From assembly GCA_937860285.1 (NCBI GenBank), contig CALMBS010000111.1, forward strand, positions 1 to 8,656: a stretch of 8,656 nucleotides of DNA, read 5' to 3'. The DNA is from an uncultured Chloroflexota bacterium (GTDB taxonomy: Bacteria > Chloroflexota > Dehalococcoidia > UBA2247 > RBG-13-53-26). A model generated the notes under the pieces. That model saw nothing but the letters and a program-made list of their open reading frames with translations. It was not told the DNA's origin and did no database searches. The translations under genes were made by a program, and so were the position numbers. Shown here piece by piece: positions 4,409 through 8,656 of the stretch (its first letter is position 1; each line of letters opens with the position of its first letter).

Positions 4409-7123
4409 GTGGACGAGCATCACTGGCACAGTCTCAGCTTAGAAGAGGCGCTGGCCGCCCAGTCATCCACCAGAGAAGGACTCAGCCACGAGGAAGCGCG
4501 CCGCCGGCTGGCGCGCTTCGGGGCGAACGAGCTGCGCAAGGAGAAGACCGTCTCCTGGTGGATGATGCTCCTCGGGCAGTTCCAGAACGTGCTCATCCTC
4601 ATCCTGCTGGCCGCCGCCGGCATCTCTCTGGTCCTGTACCTGGCGCGCGACGAGGGGAACTTCTGGGACCCCGTCATCATCGTGGTGGTGGTCCTCATCT
4701 CCGTCCTTCTGGGGTTCGTGCAGCAGTTCCGCGCGGAGAAGGCCATGCAGGCCTTGAAGCAGATGATCGCCCCGACCTCGGCCGTGTTCCGGTCGGGCGA
4801 GGAGTCCATGCAGCCGTCGCGAGAGCTGGTCCCGGGGGACGTCATCGTACTGCGGACGGGAGACCGGGTAGCCGCCGATGCCCGGCTTATAGAAACGTCC
4901 CTCCTGAAGATGGACGAGGCGGCCCTGACCGGCGAGTCGGTGGCCGTGTCCAAGACCCTGGAGCCCCTTCCCGCCGGCCTGGCCCCGGCGGAGCGCACCA
5001 ACTCGGTCTTTGCCGGGACCACGGTGGCCTATGGCAAGGGCCGGGCGGTGGTGACCGCCACCGGGATGTCCACCGAGTTCGGCAAGATAGCCGCCATGCT
5101 TCAGGACGTCAAGGAGCCCCGGACACCGCTGCAGGAGAAGCTGGACCGCTTTGGCAAGACCATGGCCATGGCCCTGATGGCCGTCACGGGGCTGGTGGCT
5201 GTCCTCATCCTGCTGCGCACGGACAAAGGGCTCATGGAGATCTTCATGTGGGGGCTCAGCCTGGCCATCGTCGTAGTCCCCGAGTCCCTGCCCGCCATCG
5301 TGACGGTGACGCTGGCCTTCGGCGTGTACCGCATGGCCCGCAAACACGCCCTGGTGCGGAAGCTGCACGCGGTGGAGACCCTTGGTTCCACCACGTTCAT
5401 CTGCTCTGACAAGACGGGCACCCTGACTCAGAACCAGATGACTGTGAGGAGGGTCTTTGTCGACGGGCAGACGGTGGAGGTCAGCGGCTCGGGGTACGAG
5501 CCCAACGGCGGGTTCCTCGGCCGGGATGGAGCGGTGATACCGGACCAGCACTCTACCCTGCTCCGGGTGCTGCAGATCGGGGCCCTGTGCAACGATGCCG
5601 GCCTGTCGGCGAGCCAGGGTCTGTGGAGCGTGAGAGGGGACCCCACTGAAGGGGCCCTCCTGGTGGCCTCGGCCAAGGCCGGAGTGGACAACGAGGCCCT
5701 GGCGTCTTCCTGGCGCCGTGTCGGAGAGATCCCCTTCTCTTCCGAGAGGATGCAGATGACGACGATTCACCAGACGCCGGAAGGGCGGCTGGCGCTGTCC
5801 AAGGGGGCGGTGGAGGTGGTAATGGGCTCCTGCAGCCAGATTCGCCTGGACGGTCAGGAGAAGGAGTTGCTGCCCGGGGACAGGGACCAGGTGCTGGAAG
5901 CCAACAGGCAGATGGGAGGAGAGGGGCTCCGGGTCCTGGCGCTGGCCTACAAGCCCTTGCCGGGGCCGGGGTGGGACGAAGAGGGAGCCGAGCGGGACAT
6001 GGTGTTCGCCGGGCTGGCGGGCATGATCGATCCGCCGCGCGAAGAGGTCAAGGAGGCCATAGGCCTGTGCCAGAGGGCCGGGATCAAGGCCGTCATGATT
6101 ACCGGAGACCACAAGACCACGGCCACGGCCATCGCCCGCGAGCTGGGCATGCTGAAGGACGGACTGGCCCTGAGCGGAGACGAGCTGGAGAAGACCAGCG
6201 ACGCTGACCTGGAGCGGGTAGTGGAGAACGTCGAGGTCTATGCCAGGGTGTCGCCGGCCCACAAGCTGCGCGTGGTTGAAGCTCTGCAGAGGAGGGGCCA
6301 CGTGGTCTCCATGACCGGCGATGGGGTCAACGACGCCCCCGCCCTGAAGCGGGCCGACATCGGCGTGGCCATGGGCATCACGGGGACGGATGTCTCCAAA
6401 GAGGCCTCCCACATGGTGCTCACCGACGACAACTTCGCCTCTATCGTGGCCGCGGTGAGGGAAGGCCGCCACATCTTCGGGAACATCAAGAAATGCCTGA
6501 TGTACCTGCTCTCGGCCCACATCGGAGAGCTGGTCCTGATGATCGCGGCGGTGCTGATCGACCCCCGCTACCTGCCGCTGGTAGCGGTGCAGCTTCTCTG
6601 GCTGAACATCGCGGTTGACGGCCCCACGGCGCTGGCCCTGGCCTTCGACCCGCCGGACCCTGACCTGATGGAGCGGCCGCCCCGCAGCCGCCGCACCAGC
6701 ATATTCACCCACCGGGTGCTGGGGTTCATAGCCGTGGCGGCGGTGTGGTCGGGCCTGGTCACCTTCGGCGTGTTCAAGTGGGCCCTGGCCTCGGGCCGCC
6801 CGGAGCAGGAGGCCCAGGCCCTGTGCTTCATCACGCTGATGGTCATCGGTGAGTTCACAGCGATGGCCTCCCGGTCGGAGAGGAAGCCGCTGGCGCGGAT
6901 GGGGCTCCTGGGGAACAGGTGGCTGCTGGTGGCCATGGTGGGCACCATGGCGGCCACTCTGCCCGTGATCTACGTGCCGGCCCTGCAGGACTACTTCCAC
7001 ACCTACAGCCTGGGCTGGAGGGACTGGGGTATTGCCATACTGGCCAGCCTTACGCTATTCTTGGCGACGGACGTTTACAAGGTGCTGTGGTCGCGGGTGG
7101 AGAACAGAGGCAAAGGGACATGA
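4409..7123 (+). CDS. P2-type cation-transporting ATPase (Ca2+/Mn2+-like)
   Basis: This 904-residue pump of the inner membrane has the full P-type plan. The N-terminal cation-ATPase domain is at about 5-75, and TGES (174-177) lies in the actuator domain. The phosphorylation site is DKTGTLT with Asp334. The nucleotide domain includes SKGAVE (464-469), followed by DPPR (541), TGD (565) and TGDGVNDAP (636-644). About ten membrane segments follow the P2 pattern. Segment 4 has PESLP (291-295, Glu292). Segment 5 has SAHIGE (702-707) where the sarcoplasmic Ca2+ pump has SSNVGE. Segment 6 has NIAVDG (Asn733, Asp737) and segment 8 has GEF (Glu815). Thus the Ca2+ pump's site II acidic and amide ligands are kept, while two site I positions differ (Asn to His704, Thr to Val736). 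This suits one-ion PMR1-like Ca2+/Mn2+ pumps, but Na+, K+ or H+ cannot be excluded. The GTG at 4409 follows AGAGGCG; the protein starts directly with the HWHSLS domain. Confidence 0.93.
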   Translation: MDEHHWHSLSLEEALAAQSSTREGLSHEEARRRLARFGANELRKEKTVSWWMMLLGQFQNVLILILLAAAGISLVLYLARDEGNFWDPVIIVVVVLISVLLGFVQQFRAEKAMQALKQMIAPTSAVFRSGEESMQPSRELVPGDVIVLRTGDRVAADARLIETSLLKMDEAALTGESVAVSKTLEPLPAGLAPAERTNSVFAGTTVAYGKGRAVVTATGMSTEFGKIAAMLQDVKEPRTPLQEKLDRFGKTMAMALMAVTGLVAVLILLRTDKGLMEIFMWGLSLAIVVVPESLPAIVTVTLAFGVYRMARKHALVRKLHAVETLGSTTFICSDKTGTLTQNQMTVRRVFVDGQTVEVSGSGYEPNGGFLGRDGAVIPDQHSTLLRVLQIGALCNDAGLSASQGLWSVRGDPTEGALLVASAKAGVDNEALASSWRRVGEIPFSSERMQMTTIHQTPEGRLALSKGAVEVVMGSCSQIRLDGQEKELLPGDRDQVLEANRQMGGEGLRVLALAYKPLPGPGWDEEGAERDMVFAGLAGMIDPPREEVKEAIGLCQRAGIKAVMITGDHKTTATAIARELGMLKDGLALSGDELEKTSDADLERVVENVEVYARVSPAHKLRVVEALQRRGHVVSMTGDGVNDAPALKRADIGVAMGITGTDVSKEASHMVLTDDNFASIVAAVREGRHIFGNIKKCLMYLLSAHIGELVLMIAAVLIDPRYLPLVAVQLLWLNIAVDGPTALALAFDPPDPDLMERPPRSRRTSIFTHRVLGFIAVAAVWSGLVTFGVFKWALASGRPEQEAQALCFITLMVIGEFTAMASRSERKPLARMGLLGNRWLLVAMVGTMAATLPVIYVPALQDYFHTYSLGWRDWGIAILASLTLFLATDVYKVLWSRVENRGKGT

Positions 7124-7791
7124 TAGCGGTCAACGGCCTGAGCAGGATCTACTCCGTCGGGAAGGTTGAGGTCAAGGCCCTCGTGGACGTGTCCCTGGCG
7201 CTGGAGGACGGGGACGTCACCTGCGTCATGGGCAAGAGCGGCTCCGGCAAGTCTACGCTCCTGAGACAGCTGGGTCTCATCGACCGCCCCACCTCCGGCC
7301 AGATCCTGCTCGACGGTCAGGACGTGACCCGGCTCTCGGACGGCGCCAGGGCCAGGATGCGGCTGACCCGGCTGGGCTACATCTTCCAGGAGTTTGCGCT
7401 GCTCTCCGAGCTGACGGCGCACGAGAATGTGTATTTGCCGGGGATGATGCTTGGCGGCGACCTCAGCTACGAGAAGAGGGCGGCGGAGCTGCTGGGCCTG
7501 GTGGGACTCGGCGACAGGATACGCCACCGGCCCAAGGAGCTGTCGGGTGGGGAGCAGCAAAGGGTAGCCATTGCCCGCGCCCTGATCAACAACCCCCGGG
7601 TGCTGTTTGCCGACGAGCCCTGCGCCAACCTGGACAGCATCTCCTCGGAGATCGTCATGGAAACGCTGCTGCGGCTCAACCGGGACATGGGCGTCACCAT
7701 AGTCTTCGTCTCTCATGACCCGGACGATAAGAAGTACGCCAAGAGGCTCATCTTTCTCAAGGACGGGAGGCAGGTACCGGAGTACCTGTAG
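7120..7791 (+). CDS. ABC transporter ATP-binding protein, MacB/LolD-type
   Basis: This 223-residue ATPase has a complete set of nucleotide-binding motifs. They are Walker A GKSGSGKST (38-46), Q-loop Gln90 in GYIFQEF, signature LSGGEQQR (141-148), Walker B VLFADEP (161-167) with Glu166, D-loop ANLDS (169-173) and switch His199. The sequence and short length place it in the MacB/LolD/FtsE group, whose members power mechanotransmission through FtsX-like permeases to move lipoproteins, peptides or drugs. Its ATG overlaps the TGA of the P-type ATPase (ATGA at 7120-7123), so translation is very likely coupled. The ribosome site lies within AGAGGCAAAGGG. A permease gene follows after 21 bp and is the obvious partner. 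The substrate cannot be predicted. Confidence 0.94.
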   Translation: MIAVNGLSRIYSVGKVEVKALVDVSLALEDGDVTCVMGKSGSGKSTLLRQLGLIDRPTSGQILLDGQDVTRLSDGARARMRLTRLGYIFQEFALLSELTAHENVYLPGMMLGGDLSYEKRAAELLGLVGLGDRIRHRPKELSGGEQQRVAIARALINNPRVLFADEPCANLDSISSEIVMETLLRLNRDMGVTIVFVSHDPDDKKYAKRLIFLKDGRQVPEYL

Positions 7792-7812
7792 GCGGAGCGC
7801 GTCGGAGAAGCG

Positions 7813-8656
7813 GTGAACTCACTGAAGGTAGCGTTCTTCATGGCCCTCAAGTCCCTCAGGAGGGGGGACTACCGCGTTCTCCTGCTTACCGTCACCATGC
7901 TTATCCTCGTCTACATCAACCTGGTCTTCACCCCCTCACTGCTGGCCGGCGCGGTGGACCGGATACACGAGAGGACCAGGGACACGCTGTCCGCGGACAT
8001 TGTGTTCCAGGCCGAGGGCGACGTCCCGGTCATCGTGGGCTCGCAGACCATGGTCAATTACATCGAGCTGATGGACGGGGTCGAGGCGGCCTGTGCCCGG
8101 AACAGCCTGGGGGCCGAGATCCAGTACGAGGGTGAGCGCTTCACCTCGGCGGTGTACGCCATCGACCCGGTGAGGGATGCGGAGGTCTTCACTCTCTCGC
8201 AGGACACCATTGAGGGTGACTACCTGGACGCGGGCGACACCGGCCGGGTCTACCTGGGCGTGCAGGTGGCCGGCGCCGGCAAGACCAACCTCGAGCTGTA
8301 CTCCAGCTCCCTGAAGACGGTCCGTGCGGGCAGCAAGGTGACCATGCACTTCGTCAACGGTGTCGAGAAGGAGTACACGGTGAAGGGGATATTCTTCACC
8401 GAGTTCGTCCAGGGCGACATCAGGGCCTACATCACCGAGACCGACTACCACACGGTGGTCCGGTCGCAGCCCTGGGACACCGCCATGAGCGTGCACGTGA
8501 AGCTGGAGGACGGGGCCGACCGGGCCGCGGTCATCGACCAGGTGATGTCCGCGAGGCCGGGCCTGAAGTACCAGACCTGGGAGGATGCGCTGGGCGTCCT
8601 GAAGAGCATGACCAGCAGCTTCGACCAGATCATCACCATACTGCGGGGGACGGCCC
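7813..8656 (+). CDS. FtsX/MacB-like ABC transporter permease, N-terminal part (cut by the right edge)
   Basis: An open frame runs from the GTG at 7813 to the end of the window without a stop: 281 complete codons plus one base. GGAG stands five bases before the start codon, and the gene begins 21 bp after the ABC ATPase. The protein starts with a short amphipathic segment (MNSLKVAFFMALKSLRRGDYR) shown here only up to residue 21. One membrane helix (about 21-41) follows, then a long, mostly hydrophilic region (about 45-265) that should be extracytoplasmic, and at 268 the apparent beginning of a second hydrophobic stretch. One helix, a large outside domain, then the remaining helices is the layout of FtsX/MacB/LolC-type permeases, which are usually about 380-650 residues long. 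Roughly a third or more is therefore missing. An ABC exporter permease is a safe reading; the subfamily and cargo are open. Confidence 0.85.
   Translation, partial: MNSLKVAFFMALKSLRRGDYRVLLLTVTMLILVYINLVFTPSLLAGAVDRIHERTRDTLSADIVFQAEGDVPVIVGSQTMVNYIELMDGVEAACARNSLGAEIQYEGERFTSAVYAIDPVRDAEVFTLSQDTIEGDYLDAGDTGRVYLGVQVAGAGKTNLELYSSSLKTVRAGSKVTMHFVNGVEKEYTVKGIFFTEFVQGDIRAYITETDYHTVVRSQPWDTAMSVHVKLEDGADRAAVIDQVMSARPGLKYQTWEDALGVLKSMTSSFDQIITILRGTA

Noticed and set aside
3841..5409. A 522-codon plus-strand frame spanning the end of oadB and the start of the ATPase
   Set aside because: It reads out of frame through two well-identified genes and gives a Gly/Arg/His-rich sequence with no recognisable domain.
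4463..7000. An 845-codon open frame on the minus strand opposite the P-type ATPase
   Set aside because: Its translation is rich in His, Gln, Gly and Arg with no domain, and it mirrors the codon pattern of the ATPase. Long antisense frames are expected opposite GC-rich genes.
1..8656. CRISPR array, insertion sequence, prophage or tRNA
   Set aside because: I found no regularly spaced repeats, transposase or integrase motifs, long terminal inverted repeats, or cloverleaf-like T-loop sequence on either strand.

Overview
The window is a GC-rich bacterial chromosomal segment in which almost every base is coding. Shine-Dalgarno-like sites precede most starts, neighbouring genes overlap, and two sigma70-like promoters are readable. 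The content is a his-operon end, a PSP1/RicT protein, a stand-alone HNH protein, sodium-pump decarboxylase subunits, a P2-type ATPase and a MacB/FtsX-type ABC exporter. This would fit a Chloroflexota (Dehalococcoidia-like), actinobacterial or clostridial-type lineage. Chloroflexota is my guess from gene repertoire only; no rRNA or other lineage marker is present.

Layout. (1) 1-1348, plus strand: the 3' end of hisD (cut by the left edge), overlapped by a PSP1-domain protein with the RicT cysteine pattern. (2) 1349-1441: a short convergent gap with two near-identical hairpins. (3) 1442-1966, minus strand: an HNH nuclease-family protein with its own promoter. (4) 1994-2069: back-to-back divergent promoters, then a leader of about 175 nt. 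(5) 2250-4255, plus strand: a tight operon of OadG-type anchor, biotin carrier protein and OadB-type beta subunit, i.e. the membrane and biotin parts of a Na+-translocating decarboxylase without its carboxyltransferase. (6) 4256-4408: a gap with a 19-bp near-perfect palindrome over a TATACT -10-like hexamer. (7) 4409-8656, plus strand: a 904-residue P2-type cation ATPase, overlapping by ATGA with an ABC ATPase, followed by an FtsX/MacB-like permease that runs off the right edge.

How it may work together. OadB would couple decarboxylation of carboxybiotin on the carrier protein to Na+ export, with OadG holding the complex together; the alpha (carboxyltransferase) subunit must be encoded elsewhere. 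The P-type ATPase probably moves a divalent cation, Ca2+ or Mn2+ being the best guess. It looks co-transcribed and translationally coupled with the ABC exporter, possibly under a repressor acting at the palindrome.

I see no CRISPR array, insertion sequence, tRNA, rRNA or phage gene. I do not see a clearly unprecedented system. The most useful leads are the P-type ATPase/ABC exporter operon with its operator-like palindrome, the unusual membrane-segment-5 histidine of that ATPase, and the decarboxylase operon lacking its alpha subunit.
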